DNA of 64,000 nucleotides from an uncultured Clostridia bacterium (GCA_944392545.1 CALXWW010000007.1:16625-80624); one strand, 5' to 3'; shown: positions 32,097-41,817, counted from the first letter of the stretch. The notes: generated from the letters alone by a model not told the origin. Numbers and translations are program-made.

Positions 32097-32819
32097 TTAA
32101 TTTATTATAATAACAGTGATATTATCATATCCCCCTGCTAAATTTGCTTCATTTATCAAACTATCTGCTGCTTCATTTACATTTTGTTTTACAAGTTCAT
32201 AAATTCTCTTTTCCTCTACCATATTTGTTAAACCATCTGAACACATTATAAATATGTCACCTTTTTCAAAGTTTCTTGCTCTTAAGTCTGGTTCAACATA
32301 TGGCGTACATCCAAGTGCCTTTGTTAGCATATTCTTTTTAGGATGAATTTTGGCTTCTTCCCTTGTTATCTTTTTATCTTCTACCAATTGCTGTACATAA
32401 CTATGATCTTTTGTAAGTTTTCTTATAACTTCTTTTCTAATTCTATATATTCTGCTATCTCCAACATGTCCTATATATGCTTTATTATTATATATTAAAC
32501 AAACTTCTAAAGTAGTACCCATACCTTCTAATTCTTTTATTTCTTTTGATTTTTCGTATACCACCATATTAGCATATTCGACAGCATTTTCTACTAATTT
32601 TAAAATTTCTTCTTTTTCTCTAAAATCACTACTAAAGTTGTTTTCTATATACTTCTTTGCAGATTCTACAGCAAGCTTGCTTGCTATTTCTCCGCCTTTA
32701 TATCCTCCCATGCCATCTGCTAATATATATAATTTTGGTATAGAATTATCTTTTGAAACATAGTAATAGTCTTGATTTGTTTCTCTTGCTTTTCCTATGT
32801 CTGTTTTAGCAAATACCAT
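32097..32819 (-). CDS. prpC: PP2C-type protein phosphatase PrpC
   Basis: A manganese-dependent Ser/Thr phosphatase that reverses PrkC phosphorylation. The PPM metal-binding motifs are visible: ETNQDYYYV, ILADGMGGYKGGEIAS, YIGHVGDSRIYRI, LTKDHSYVQQLV, IFIMCSDGLTNMV and GGYDNITVII. The 240 residues are the normal size. It precedes prkC in the same operon, the standard arrangement for this kinase/phosphatase pair. Confidence 0.96.
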   Translation of the reverse strand: MVFAKTDIGKARETNQDYYYVSKDNSIPKLYILADGMGGYKGGEIASKLAVESAKKYIENNFSSDFREKEEILKLVENAVEYANMVVYEKSKEIKELEGMGTTLEVCLIYNNKAYIGHVGDSRIYRIRKEVIRKLTKDHSYVQQLVEDKKITREEAKIHPKKNMLTKALGCTPYVEPDLRARNFEKGDIFIMCSDGLTNMVEEKRIYELVKQNVNEAADSLINEANLAGGYDNITVIIIN

Positions 32820-32838
32820 TATTAATCTTACCTTTCAT

Positions 32839-33879
32839 TTATTCTTCTTTCAAACTTTTTCTTCTAAGCTGGCCACATGCAGCATCTATATCTGAACCTA
32901 ATTCTCTTCTAATAGTCGCTACAATTCCACAATCATTTAAATAGTCTCTAAATTTAATTATATTTTCATTCGTACTTTTTACATAACTTCCATTTTCTAT
33001 TTTATTTATTGGAATTAAATTTACATGACAAAGCATTCCTTTAAGTAATTTTACTAATTCTTTTGCATCATCTAAATTATCGTTATTATCTTTAGCTAGT
33101 GCATATTCAAAAGATATCCTTTTGTTTGTTTTTTCTATATAATATTTACACGCTTTCATTAATTCTTCTATGTTATATCTATTATTAATTGGCATCATAC
33201 TGCTACGTTTTTCATCATTACAAGCATGAAGCGATATTGAAAGTGTGCATTGTAAATCTTCATCTGCAAATTTATATATCATTGGCACTAATCCACTTGT
33301 TGATATACTTATATGTCTTGCACCTATATTTAATCCTTTTTGATTATTTAATATCTTTATTGCTTTCATTACATTATCGTAATTATCAAATGGTTCTCCT
33401 ATTCCCATAAATACTACATTTGATATTTTATCTCCAGTATCTTGCTCTACTGCAAGTACTTGTTCTACAATTTCTCCACAACTTAAACTTCTTACAAATT
33501 TTATTCCAGTCGAAGCACAGAATTTACATCCCATTTTACAACCTATCTGTGAAGAAACACATATTGTTTTTCCATGATGATATTCCATCAAAACACTTTC
33601 TATTGCATTTCCGTCTAATACATCAAATAGATATTTCTTTGTTCCATCTGACGCTTCTTGCTTCTTTAAGATTTTAAAATTGCACATTGTGTATTCTTTT
33701 TTTAGTTTTTCTCTAAGTTCTATTGATAAGTTAGTCATTTCATCAAAATCTTTTACTTTATCTACATATATCCATTTAAAGATCTGCTCTGCTCTATACT
33801 TTTTTTCTCCTAATGCTAGCATTTCTTCTTGTAATTCATTTAAATTATATTCTTTTATATTTTTCACTGTAATTTTCAT
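32839..33879 (-). CDS. rlmN: RlmN 23S rRNA/tRNA adenine-C2 methyltransferase
   Basis: A radical SAM methyltransferase modifying A2503 of 23S rRNA and A37 of some tRNAs. The 4Fe-4S motif is CKMGCKFCAS (CX3CX2C). The SAM-binding GEPFDNYDNVMKAI and the conserved C-terminal DIDAACGQLRRK with its methyl-transfer Cys are present. The length of 346 residues is normal. It is first of the conserved rlmN-prpC-prkC-rsgA-rpe group, 20 bases before prpC. Confidence 0.97.
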   Translation of the reverse strand: MKITVKNIKEYNLNELQEEMLALGEKKYRAEQIFKWIYVDKVKDFDEMTNLSIELREKLKKEYTMCNFKILKKQEASDGTKKYLFDVLDGNAIESVLMEYHHGKTICVSSQIGCKMGCKFCASTGIKFVRSLSCGEIVEQVLAVEQDTGDKISNVVFMGIGEPFDNYDNVMKAIKILNNQKGLNIGARHISISTSGLVPMIYKFADEDLQCTLSISLHACNDEKRSSMMPINNRYNIEELMKACKYYIEKTNKRISFEYALAKDNNDNLDDAKELVKLLKGMLCHVNLIPINKIENGSYVKSTNENIIKFRDYLNDCGIVATIRRELGSDIDAACGQLRRKSLKEE

Positions 33880-33951
33880 CCCTGCTTTATTTGCTAAATT
33901 TGTCTAACTTATATCATACTTTTAGTTATTTTTCAATAGTTTAACTGGTCT

Positions 33952-34647
33952 TTATCCCAATTTTCTTAACTCTTTAATTCTTGCTTCATATGCTGCCATA
34001 GTATCCTCTTTTAATGCCACTTCATTATTTAATCCCAACATTTCTAGAATTTTTTTAGTAAATAAGGGATTTAATATTAAAAGCGGTCCTATTAAATATG
34101 TACCTATAAAGTTATTCTTCTTTATTCCTTCTAATTTACTTTCTTTATTTATTCCTATTCCCTTTTCTACTTCTACAAATGTCATATCAGTATTATTCCC
34201 ATAAAGCATTGTAAATTGACTCTTAAACCCTATTATTTCTATATCCTCATATTTACCAATTAGAAAACTATTATGTCTATGGAACATATCTCTTTTGGCA
34301 TATACATCAAATATACCAAGTCCATCTATTTTAGTTCCATCCTCATTTTCTATGTAGTTTCCTAGTACTTCTAAGGCATTTCCTGTGAATAGGAATACTA
34401 CATTTTTATCTATTAATTCTATTATTCTTGTCTTATATGGTAATAGTTTAGAAATAACTTTTTCCTGTGTTTTCTCTGTCATTGGTCCTAAATATATTAA
34501 ATTTACATTTTCTTTTACAAATGCTGGTTCTTCTTCCAATGCTGTTTCTATGAATTCTGCATCTGGAATACATTTTTTTAAATATTTCATATTAAACATA
34601 TCTCCATACAAATTGCAAAACTCTGGAAATAAAATTTCTATTTTCAT
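33952..34647 (-). CDS. GatD-like amidotransferase partner of MurT, apparently without catalytic residues
   Basis: A 231-residue protein of the GatD class I glutamine amidotransferase fold, located directly after murT. GatD normally frees ammonia from glutamine for MurT to amidate D-Glu of lipid II. Alignment by eye to S. aureus GatD is clear (LFTGNALEVLG against ICGGYQFLG; GLGIFDVYAK against GLGILDFYTE; IGTYLIGPLLILNP against LGTYLHGPILPKN). The nucleophile Cys is replaced by Thr and the catalytic His by Ile. It is therefore unlikely to hydrolyse glutamine in the usual way. It may be structural, or part of a divergent clostridial subfamily. Confidence 0.8.
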   Translation of the reverse strand: MKIEILFPEFCNLYGDMFNMKYLKKCIPDAEFIETALEEEPAFVKENVNLIYLGPMTEKTQEKVISKLLPYKTRIIELIDKNVVFLFTGNALEVLGNYIENEDGTKIDGLGIFDVYAKRDMFHRHNSFLIGKYEDIEIIGFKSQFTMLYGNNTDMTFVEVEKGIGINKESKLEGIKKNNFIGTYLIGPLLILNPLFTKKILEMLGLNNEVALKEDTMAAYEARIKELRKLG

Positions 34648-34699
34648 CTATATTCTCCTTTTTTCTTTATTTCAATTATTAAATTATTTATAGTTTTGT

Positions 34700-36112
34700 C
34701 TATTCTCTATTTTCTTGGCTACTATCTCTGCTTTCTTTTTCCTCTTTATTCCTAATCATAACTTCAATTTTCTTTTTAGCAGCATCCTTTAATTCCATTG
34801 AATATAAATCGTGCAATATAAATACAGTTTCGATTTCATCTAATTTTATATTATCTAAAGCTGATATTTCGTCTCTTTGATAATATATTTTATTTTTATC
34901 TATTCCTGCCATTTGTAGCCTTACATATCCATCTAAATACCTTACGCCTGCTAAAATTATTTGTTTTATACTATCATCATTTAAAAATTCATAATCAGTA
35001 TCATATTGCCAAGCTGTGTTTTCACTTCCTCTTGCTGCTTCATGCAAATCATCTAAAAGTAGTATTACTACCTTATTTCCTTTATACTTTCTTACATAAT
35101 CGAATACTCTTGAACATGCTATAGGATTCATACCTTTTGCTAAATGAGTAATTACTTTTACTCCGTCTACTACTTCTTCACTATATCTAGTATCTACTAT
35201 TTTTTGTTTTTTTAATGATGCATTTATTTGTTCCTTACTTAATCCAATTTGCTTTAGCACTGTAATTACTGTAACAATGTTATATATATTTATAATATTA
35301 TCACTTATTAAATCATATTCTTCTTCTAAACTTCCATTTTTAAGTGTTAGTTTCATATTCTTTAAATTTAAATTAGTTACTAAATAATCTACTTCTGGTG
35401 ATTTAAAATCACATTTTGGGCAATGTGCTTTTCCTATATGATTATATCTTACATAATCATATACTAATTTTGTATTACATTTTGGACATGCAATTATATC
35501 TCTTGAAAGATTTTCACATTTATCCATATCTGTATCTAATTTATCTATTCCAAAGTATACTCTTTTATTTTCTGGTGCTATATTACTTGTAATTAAGTCA
35601 TCACCATTTAGTATTAATGTAGTTTCCTTTGGAATATATTTTGTAAGTATTCCTGAAATAAATTCTGTATGTGCATTTCTTATAAGTGAATCTCTAAATA
35701 GGTTTGTACATACTAAATATGTAGGTGTTAAATATGGATATACCTTTGGTGCACTTCTTTCATCTACTTCTAAAACAGCTAAATCTTTTTTTGATTTTCC
35801 CATAAAACTTACACCACTTATTAAGGTAGTAGTAATGCCAGCGTCTATATTTGAACCATATTTATTATCTATAAACACATAATTATTATCTTTTAATATA
35901 TCTTCTATCATATTACATACAGTGGTTTTTCCATTTGTCCCTGTTACTGCAATTATTGTTTTCGGTTTTCCTACTTTACCTATAAAATCTGGACATATTT
36001 TAAGAGCAAATTTACCAGGAAAAAATGTAGCATTTCTCCTAAATAATTTCAATAAGACTGTTCCAAATTTTGCCCCCCATAAAGCTATGTAAAATTTAAA
36101 TCCTTTTTTCAT
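34700..36112 (-). CDS. murT: MurT-like lipid II isoglutaminyl synthase subunit
   Basis: A Mur ligase-family enzyme of 470 residues that activates the alpha-carboxyl of D-Glu in lipid II for amidation. The ATP-binding motif is AVTGTNGKTTVCNMIED. A four-Cys zinc ribbon (CPKC...CPKC near residues 205-230) is characteristic of MurT and absent from ordinary Mur ligases. The central and C-terminal Mur domains follow, with LLDDLHEAARGSENTAWQYD. AAGGGG precedes the ATG. The gene forms a pair with the GatD-like gene, but the partner has lost its glutaminase residues. Confidence 0.93.
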   Translation of the reverse strand: MKKGFKFYIALWGAKFGTVLLKLFRRNATFFPGKFALKICPDFIGKVGKPKTIIAVTGTNGKTTVCNMIEDILKDNNYVFIDNKYGSNIDAGITTTLISGVSFMGKSKKDLAVLEVDERSAPKVYPYLTPTYLVCTNLFRDSLIRNAHTEFISGILTKYIPKETTLILNGDDLITSNIAPENKRVYFGIDKLDTDMDKCENLSRDIIACPKCNTKLVYDYVRYNHIGKAHCPKCDFKSPEVDYLVTNLNLKNMKLTLKNGSLEEEYDLISDNIINIYNIVTVITVLKQIGLSKEQINASLKKQKIVDTRYSEEVVDGVKVITHLAKGMNPIACSRVFDYVRKYKGNKVVILLLDDLHEAARGSENTAWQYDTDYEFLNDDSIKQIILAGVRYLDGYVRLQMAGIDKNKIYYQRDEISALDNIKLDEIETVFILHDLYSMELKDAAKKKIEVMIRNKEEKESRDSSQENRE

Positions 36113-36251
36113 AATATTTATTCCCCTTACATTAGTTATATATTCTGCCTTAATTTTTTAAGTTTTTTTAAAGTTTATTTGTTTGTTTTCTTATAATTTT
36201 CAAAATTATTATATATTAAATAGATATTTAAAGCAATAATTTAAATAAAAA

Positions 36252-36284
36252 ATTAGGCAAAAGGTTTTTAGTTCCTCTGCCTAG
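36252..36284 (-). terminator. Terminator between the coiled-coil gene and murT
   Basis: On the minus strand, TAGGCAGAGG pairs with CCTTTTGCCTA across a loop, followed by a T run. It separates the coiled-coil gene from murT. Confidence 0.75.
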
Positions 36285-36302
36285 TTAAAGTCCCTCTTAT
36301 TT

Positions 36303-36548
36303 TTAGCTTTTGAATACTTCATAAAGTAATTTTTCAATGCTTGAAATTCTTTTTTCAAATACCGTATTTGTCATATCTAATATTTTGTTATACTCTAGTA
36401 ACTTTGAAAACTTCTGCATATTTACCTTATGATTAGTTTGTATGTTTCTTTGAATGTTTATTTGTTCATTTTTTATTTCGTTTAATAGTTCGTTTATTTG
36501 TGTAATTAATGCTTCAAGTTCTTCTTTTTCGTTATTAACTTTAGACAT
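36303..36548 (-). CDS. Small coiled-coil protein, 81 residues
   Basis: No family is recognised. The ATG at 36548 follows GAGGTGA at good spacing. The sequence is highly charged and helical, with heptad-like spacing of Leu and Ile (EELEALITQINELLNEIKNE) and a second helical part (LDMTNTVFEKRISSIEKLL), so it is probably a small cytosolic coiled coil. It lies between mnmA and murT and has its own terminator. Confidence 0.65.
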   Translation of the reverse strand: MSKVNNEKEELEALITQINELLNEIKNEQINIQRNIQTNHKVNMQKFSKLLEYNKILDMTNTVFEKRISSIEKLLYEVFKS

Positions 36549-36655
36549 ATAATCACCTCAACTTTACTATACTTACTATTCTAGCATTATTTAAAGAATA
36601 AAGCAATAGTTTAACAAAAATCCGTTTGATTATTTTTTTGAATTTTTTTACTATT

Positions 36656-37774
36656 TTAAACTATTTTTCCTCCACCTATAACTATGTTGTTTATATAAAA
36701 TACAACAGACTGTCCTGGTGTTATTGCTCTTTGTGGCTCATAAAATTTCACTTTAGCAATACCTTCTTCTACTTTTAATATTGCTTTAGCTGGCTTTGCT
36801 CTGTATCTAATTTTAGCTTCTATTTCAATTCCATCTATACTATTTTCTTCAGTATTAATTAAAAAGTTAAGTTCATTTGCAAATAAAGTATCTGTATATA
36901 GTTCTTCTTCAGTTCCTACAATCACTTCATTTTTTTCTTTTTCTATCTCTAATACGTATAAAGGTTCTTTATATGATACACCAAGTCCTTTTCTTTGCCC
37001 AACAGTATACTTTATATATCCTGTATGCTTACCTAATACTTTCCCATTTCTTAAAACAATATTTCCTTCTTTAGTATCTAAATTTATCATTTCATTACTT
37101 TTGTTACTTTCATTGCCTTTTGCATTACATTTATTATGCTTATTCTGTTCCTTCTTTAAAAAATCTATATAGTCATTATTAGGTATAAAACATATCTCTT
37201 GGCTATCTTTTTTGTTTGCTACTTCTAATCCATTTTCTTCCGCAATTTTTCTAATTTCTTCTTTATTATTAAATTCAGCAAGTGGAAATATAACATGAGG
37301 TAAAATTGATTTGTCAACACCATATAAAAAATAGCTTTGGTCCTTTTCTTCTGCATCTGCTTTTGCAAGTACATACTCATTAAATTCTTTAGAATAAAAG
37401 CATTTAGCATAGTGTCCTGTTGCAATATATTCGCAATCAAGCTCTTTTGCTATTTTATAAAACGCATCAAACTTCATAAATTTATTACATTCAACACATG
37501 GATTTGGTGTTTTAGCACACATATATGTACATATAAAGTTATTGACAACTCTATTTCTAAATTCTTCTCTAAAATCCAATACATAATGTTTAATTTTTAA
37601 TTTTTCACACACTTTTTTAGCATCTGTTATAGGATTTTTAGTAATTTTTTCTGTTTCCTCCTCCCACAGTCTCATAGTAGCACCAATTACTTCATATCCT
37701 TGTTTTTGTAACAATATTGCAGCAACAGAGCTATCTACTCCGCCACTCATACCTAATAAAACTTTTTTATTCAT
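36656..37774 (-). CDS. mnmA: MnmA tRNA 2-thiouridylase
   Basis: Thiolates U34 of tRNA-Glu, -Lys and -Gln. The PP-loop ATPase motif is LLGMSGGVDSSVAAILL, and the two catalytic cysteines are in TPNPCVECNKF and SQEICFIPN. The motif GQRKGLGVSYKEPLYV is conserved. Compared with typical MnmA there is an extra ~22-residue Asn/Lys/Ser-rich stretch (from about residue 213, KHNKCNAKGNESNKSNE) just before the second domain. Total length is 372. tRNA-Gln, one of its substrates, is encoded in this window. Confidence 0.97.
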   Translation of the reverse strand: MNKKVLLGMSGGVDSSVAAILLQKQGYEVIGATMRLWEEETEKITKNPITDAKKVCEKLKIKHYVLDFREEFRNRVVNNFICTYMCAKTPNPCVECNKFMKFDAFYKIAKELDCEYIATGHYAKCFYSKEFNEYVLAKADAEEKDQSYFLYGVDKSILPHVIFPLAEFNNKEEIRKIAEENGLEVANKKDSQEICFIPNNDYIDFLKKEQNKHNKCNAKGNESNKSNEMINLDTKEGNIVLRNGKVLGKHTGYIKYTVGQRKGLGVSYKEPLYVLEIEKEKNEVIVGTEEELYTDTLFANELNFLINTEENSIDGIEIEAKIRYRAKPAKAILKVEEGIAKVKFYEPQRAITPGQSVVFYINNIVIGGGKIV

Positions 37775-37854
37775 TTATATTACTAACCTTCCTTTATTAT
37801 ATTAATTATTATATCATATAATTTAATCATTTAGAATATATGAGTAACTAAAAA

Positions 37855-37891
37855 ATTATCCACATAACATAGTTAAATGTGAATAATCTTA
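37855..37891 (-). terminator. Terminator between the transglutaminase-like gene and mnmA
   Basis: On the minus strand, ATTATTCACAT pairs with ATGTGGATAAT (one G-T pair), followed by a T run. It lies between the end of the transglutaminase-like gene and the start of mnmA. Confidence 0.8.
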
Positions 37892-37905
37892 ATTTTTTTA
37901 TATAT

Positions 37906-38853
37906 TTATTCTCTTTCTTCTGGTCTATCTAGGTTACCTTTCTCTTTTAAAAAATGCCATTCAAAATCCTCCATATATTCTAGCATCTCTTCTGCTGTCA
38001 TTTTAATAAATTCATTTGTTCCTTTTCTTGTAACATAATATATATGCTTATCTTCTAATCTTACATCTATAACGGATCTCATATCGTTTTTATCTTCTTT
38101 TGGATTACATAAATTATGTATCTTTATTTTTCTTCTTTCTGTTTGATTTAATAATTTTCCAAATACTTCTTTTTGATATTTTTTTAACTCTATATATCCT
38201 TGCATTTTTTCAAATTCTGTAATATATTTCATTATAAAATCTAGTTTGCATTCAAGTATCATATCTTTTGTTAAATCACGATTAGTAAGTTGTGGATTCT
38301 GTTCTAAGATATATTCTTTCATTTTAGTTCTATTCATAAATTCTTCTCTTAGCATATCAAAAAACTCATCCATGTATAATCCCTTGAAAGTATACCCAAG
38401 TTGACCATCCATTTCTCTTAATTCTTCTTCAGAAAAGCTGTCAAGTCCTTTATATTTGGAGGTTTTGTTTCCAAATCTTTTAGTTTTAAGTCTTCCTTGA
38501 ATTCTGTATAAATCATCCATCGGATTCATATAATAACAATGCTCTCCTCCATCTGGTGAAGCTATTATATCAATATGCGGAAAAGGAGATTTTGTCTCCT
38601 TATTCACGCAGCTTGCCTGTATTCCTGCCTGTTGGAATACCTTTACATATATTTCTCCTATAGATTTGCAAATTATGCTAGTATCTTCATCTACTTTTTT
38701 TCCATTATATATTTTTTCTTTTTCTTCATCTGTACCATAGAAAAAATTTGTATTTCTTTTATATGTTTTTCCAAGTTCTAAATATATATACCTCATCAAA
38801 GTTACTTTTGATATACCTTTTGGTGCATTTGCTAGTATCTCTTCTACTTTCAA
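37906..38853 (-). CDS. Unknown protein with a possible transglutaminase-like core
   Basis: A soluble protein of 315 residues without signal peptide or membrane segment. The N-terminal half resembles a transglutaminase-fold cysteine peptidase: a helix with Cys62 (SIICKSIGEIYVKVFQQAGI), then His93 in FPHIDII and Asp113-114 in YYMNPMDDLYRIQG, in the right order and spacing for a Cys-His-Asp triad. The C-terminal half is helical and charged and ends in Glu/Arg. Neighbours are aspS and mnmA, both tRNA-related, but this does not define a role. The fold call is inference from pattern only. Confidence 0.6.
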   Translation of the reverse strand: MKVEEILANAPKGISKVTLMRYIYLELGKTYKRNTNFFYGTDEEKEKIYNGKKVDEDTSIICKSIGEIYVKVFQQAGIQASCVNKETKSPFPHIDIIASPDGGEHCYYMNPMDDLYRIQGRLKTKRFGNKTSKYKGLDSFSEEELREMDGQLGYTFKGLYMDEFFDMLREEFMNRTKMKEYILEQNPQLTNRDLTKDMILECKLDFIMKYITEFEKMQGYIELKKYQKEVFGKLLNQTERRKIKIHNLCNPKEDKNDMRSVIDVRLEDKHIYYVTRKGTNEFIKMTAEEMLEYMEDFEWHFLKEKGNLDRPEERE

Positions 38854-38918
38854 ACTTTTTTCCTCTTTCTAATAACTTTTTTGCACTATTATATTCTTTT
38901 ACCTTTTTGCATTTTTTA

Positions 38919-40670
38919 TTACTTTTCGTCTATATCTATCTTTATATGTACGTCTTTTAATTGTTTTTCAGTAACTGCGCTTGGTGCTCTCATAAGTACA
39001 TCTCTTGCTTTCTTGTTCTTAGGAAATGCTATAACTTCTCTAATGTTATCAGAGTCTGCAATAAGCATTACCATTCTATCTAACCCTGGTGCTGCACCTG
39101 CATGTGGTGGTGTACCATATTGGAATGCATTGTATAATGCACCAAATCTTGTTTCCACTTCTTTTTCACTATATCCTGCTATTTCAAATGCTTTTACCAT
39201 AAGTTCTGGATCATGATTTCTAACGGCCCCAGAACATACTTCATACCCATTACATACTACATCATATTGGTATGCTAATATATCTAATGGATCTTTTGTT
39301 TCCAATGCCTCTTTTCCACCTTGTGGCATTGAAAATGGGTTATGGTTAAAGTCAATTGTTCCCTCATCTGATAACTCATACATTGGAAAGTCTGTTATAA
39401 AGCAGAATCTATATACATTCTTTTCTATTAAATCTAACCTTTTTCCAAGTTCTATTCTAACTTGTCCCGCTATTTTTTGTGCCCTTTCTAATTCATCTGC
39501 TATGAAGAAAATAGCTGAATTTTCTTGTACGCCATATTCTTTTTCTAATCTTTCTTTTATATCGTCTGTTATAAATTTTGCAATTCCACCAGTATATTCT
39601 CCTTCTACCTTTACCCAAGCTAATCCATTTGCACCCGCTTCTTCTTTTGCAAATTCTGTCATGTTATCAAAGAATTTTCTTCCTTGATTGCCTCCTTCTG
39701 GTACTACAATTATTTTTACTGTTTTTCCTTTAAATGCATTAAATTCTGTATTTTCAAATAGTTTTGTTGCATCTTGAATAACTAGTGGATTACGCAAATC
39801 TGGTTTATCTATACCATATTTTTCCATAGCCTCTCTATATGGAATACGTTTAAAAGGCGTCTTATCAACTTCCCAATTTGTGTGCTTTTTAAAAACAGTT
39901 GTAAATATATCTTCTAGTACTTTAAATACATCTTCTTGTTCTGCAAAACTCATTTCAAAATCTAATTGATAGAATTCTCCTGGTGCTCTATCTGCTCTAG
40001 GATCTTCGTCTCTAAAGCATGGTGCTATTTGATAATATTTATCAAATCCAGATACCATAAGTAACTGCTTAAATTGTTGTGGTGCCTGAGGTAGTGCATA
40101 AAATTCACCCGGATGAAGTCTACTTGGCACTAGATAGTCTCTAGCACCTTCTGGTGAAGAATTTGCTAGAATTGGTGTTTGTACTTCTGTAAAACCTAAT
40201 TCGTCCATTTTTCTTCTCAAAGTTTTCATTACCTCTGAACGTAATAGTATTGTTTTATGTAGTTTATCATTTCTTAAATCTAAAAATCTATACTCTAGTC
40301 TTAAATCTTCTCTTACTTCTCCTGTTTTTTCTGAGTTTATTTCAAATGGCAAAACATTTTTGCATTTGCCTAAAACTTTTATTTCTTCTGCATTTATCTC
40401 AATTTCTCCTGTTGGAATTTTAGTATTTTTATTACTTCTTTCTACTACTTTTCCTTTTACACTTATTACACATTCTGTTACTAGCTCATTTGCGATATTC
40501 ATTAATTCTTCGTTTTCACTTATTACTACTTGTGTAATTCCAAATTGGTCACGTAAGTCTATAAATTTCATTGAACCTAAATTTCTTATTCTTTGTACCC
40601 AACCTGCAATTAACACAGTTTCTCCAACATTTGATATGTTTAATTCTCCACAATTATGATCTCTATACAT
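38919..40670 (-). CDS. aspS: Aspartyl-tRNA synthetase
   Basis: A class IIb synthetase. The N-terminal OB-fold anticodon-binding domain (GWVQRIRNLGSMKFIDLRDQFG) comes first; motif 2 is in FRDEDPRADRAPGEFYQLD and motif 3 in PPHAGAAPGLDRMVML. The large GAD insertion domain characteristic of bacterial AspRS lies between motifs 2 and 3. The length of 583 residues is normal. The ATG at 40670 is chosen because AAGGAAGGA lies just upstream. Confidence 0.97.
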   Translation of the reverse strand: MYRDHNCGELNISNVGETVLIAGWVQRIRNLGSMKFIDLRDQFGITQVVISENEELMNIANELVTECVISVKGKVVERSNKNTKIPTGEIEINAEEIKVLGKCKNVLPFEINSEKTGEVREDLRLEYRFLDLRNDKLHKTILLRSEVMKTLRRKMDELGFTEVQTPILANSSPEGARDYLVPSRLHPGEFYALPQAPQQFKQLLMVSGFDKYYQIAPCFRDEDPRADRAPGEFYQLDFEMSFAEQEDVFKVLEDIFTTVFKKHTNWEVDKTPFKRIPYREAMEKYGIDKPDLRNPLVIQDATKLFENTEFNAFKGKTVKIIVVPEGGNQGRKFFDNMTEFAKEEAGANGLAWVKVEGEYTGGIAKFITDDIKERLEKEYGVQENSAIFFIADELERAQKIAGQVRIELGKRLDLIEKNVYRFCFITDFPMYELSDEGTIDFNHNPFSMPQGGKEALETKDPLDILAYQYDVVCNGYEVCSGAVRNHDPELMVKAFEIAGYSEKEVETRFGALYNAFQYGTPPHAGAAPGLDRMVMLIADSDNIREVIAFPKNKKARDVLMRAPSAVTEKQLKDVHIKIDIDEK

Positions 40671-40750
40671 GCTATCCTTCCTTCCAATAATCATTCATTA
40701 ATGATATATAGTATACTATATTTTACAGCTTATTACAACTTATCCAATAT

Positions 40751-41188
40751 TTATTTTTCTAATATTATAGTTACAGGTCCATCATTCAATAAGCTTACCT
40801 TCATATCTGCACCAAATATTCCTTTTTCTACTTTAATTCCTTGCTCTTTACATCTTTCACAGAAATATTCGTATAATTCATTTGCCATATCTGTTTTTGC
40901 TGCATTTACGAAAGATGGCCTATTTCCTTCTGTGCAATCTGCATAAAGAGTAAATTGCGATACTATAAGTAAGCTACCATTCACATCTTTTAGACTTAAG
41001 TTCATTTTCTCATTTTCATCTTCAAATATTCTTAATTTGCATATTTTTTTAACTAAATAGTCTGCTGTTTCCTTCGTATCTGTATGAGTTACACCCAATA
41101 ATACTAAAAAACCTTTATCTATATTTCCAACCACTTTTCCATCTACTTTAACTTCTGCATTTTTTACTCTTTGGACTACTAATTTCAT
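40751..41188 (-). CDS. dtd: D-aminoacyl-tRNA deacylase
   Basis: Removes D-amino acids mischarged on tRNA, and Gly from tRNA-Ala. The two family signatures are present: [17 protein letters not shown] and the Gly-cisPro motif [10 protein letters not shown]. The length of 145 residues is standard. It lies upstream of aspS on the same strand. Confidence 0.97.
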   Translation of the reverse strand: MKLVVQRVKNAEVKVDGKVVGNIDKGFLVLLGVTHTDTKETADYLVKKICKLRIFEDENEKMNLSLKDVNGSLLIVSQFTLYADCTEGNRPSFVNAAKTDMANELYEYFCERCKEQGIKVEKGIFGADMKVSLLNDGPVTIILEK

Positions 41189-41208
41189 TTTTTCACTTCC
41201 TTATATAT

Positions 41209-41817
41209 TTATGAACCCGCTCTAGTATATTCACTTAAGTCTGGCATTTTTACGTCTTCTTCTTTTACATTATTAATCTCTATATTAAATTCTGCTATAT
41301 TTCCTTCTTCTGGCTCATATTTAAGAATAAAACCTGTTTCTTCGTCAACTAAATATATAGTTTCTTCTTTACCTGGTTGCACGCGTAAGCAATTTCTTCC
41401 TCTATAGTTTTCGTTTGAAATATAGTAAAAATCATTTCCATAAATATCCATTAATGATTGCATATCTAAAAAATCTTTTTTATATACAAGTTCTTTTGTT
41501 GTATCATTTAATGAAAATGTTACATATTGCTTTTTCTCTTTATCTATAGAAACTGCTGTATTTGAATTTCCATCAACCCATGAAATATTTTTATCATTTT
41601 CTGTAACAATAATACTACCTCTTACTTTTTTTATAGTTTTTTCTCCGCCTTGTATGTATTCATAAGTATAATTTGTATAATCAAATGCAGATAATATTTT
41701 ATTCTTTATTTCTTCTCCTGTATATGTTTTAGTATCTTTTGGCACTAAAATTTTTATTCCTAAAATTATTACTAAAACCAAAATAATTAGTAAAAATACT
41801 AAAAGTTCTTTCTTCAT
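41209..41817 (-). CDS. Membrane-anchored LolA-like protein
   Basis: A 202-residue protein with an N-terminal membrane anchor (LLVFLLIILVLVIILGIKIL) and no lipobox Cys. The rest looks like a beta-rich LolA/outer-membrane-lipoprotein-carrier-like fold (VRGSIIVTENDKNISWVDG; ETIYLVDEETGFILKYEPEE), a type found in Gram-positive surface proteins. There is one Cys (GRNCLRVQPG). It lies between dtd and a SpoU methyltransferase gene. Its role is not known. Confidence 0.65.
   Translation of the reverse strand: MKKELLVFLLIILVLVIILGIKILVPKDTKTYTGEEIKNKILSAFDYTNYTYEYIQGGEKTIKKVRGSIIVTENDKNISWVDGNSNTAVSIDKEKKQYVTFSLNDTTKELVYKKDFLDMQSLMDIYGNDFYYISNENYRGRNCLRVQPGKEETIYLVDEETGFILKYEPEEGNIAEFNIEINNVKEEDVKMPDLSEYTRAGS

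Noticed and set aside
36113..36250. Possible small RNA or leader upstream of murT
   Set aside because: Only AT-rich sequence with no recognisable riboswitch motif; the structured part is the terminator of the upstream gene.
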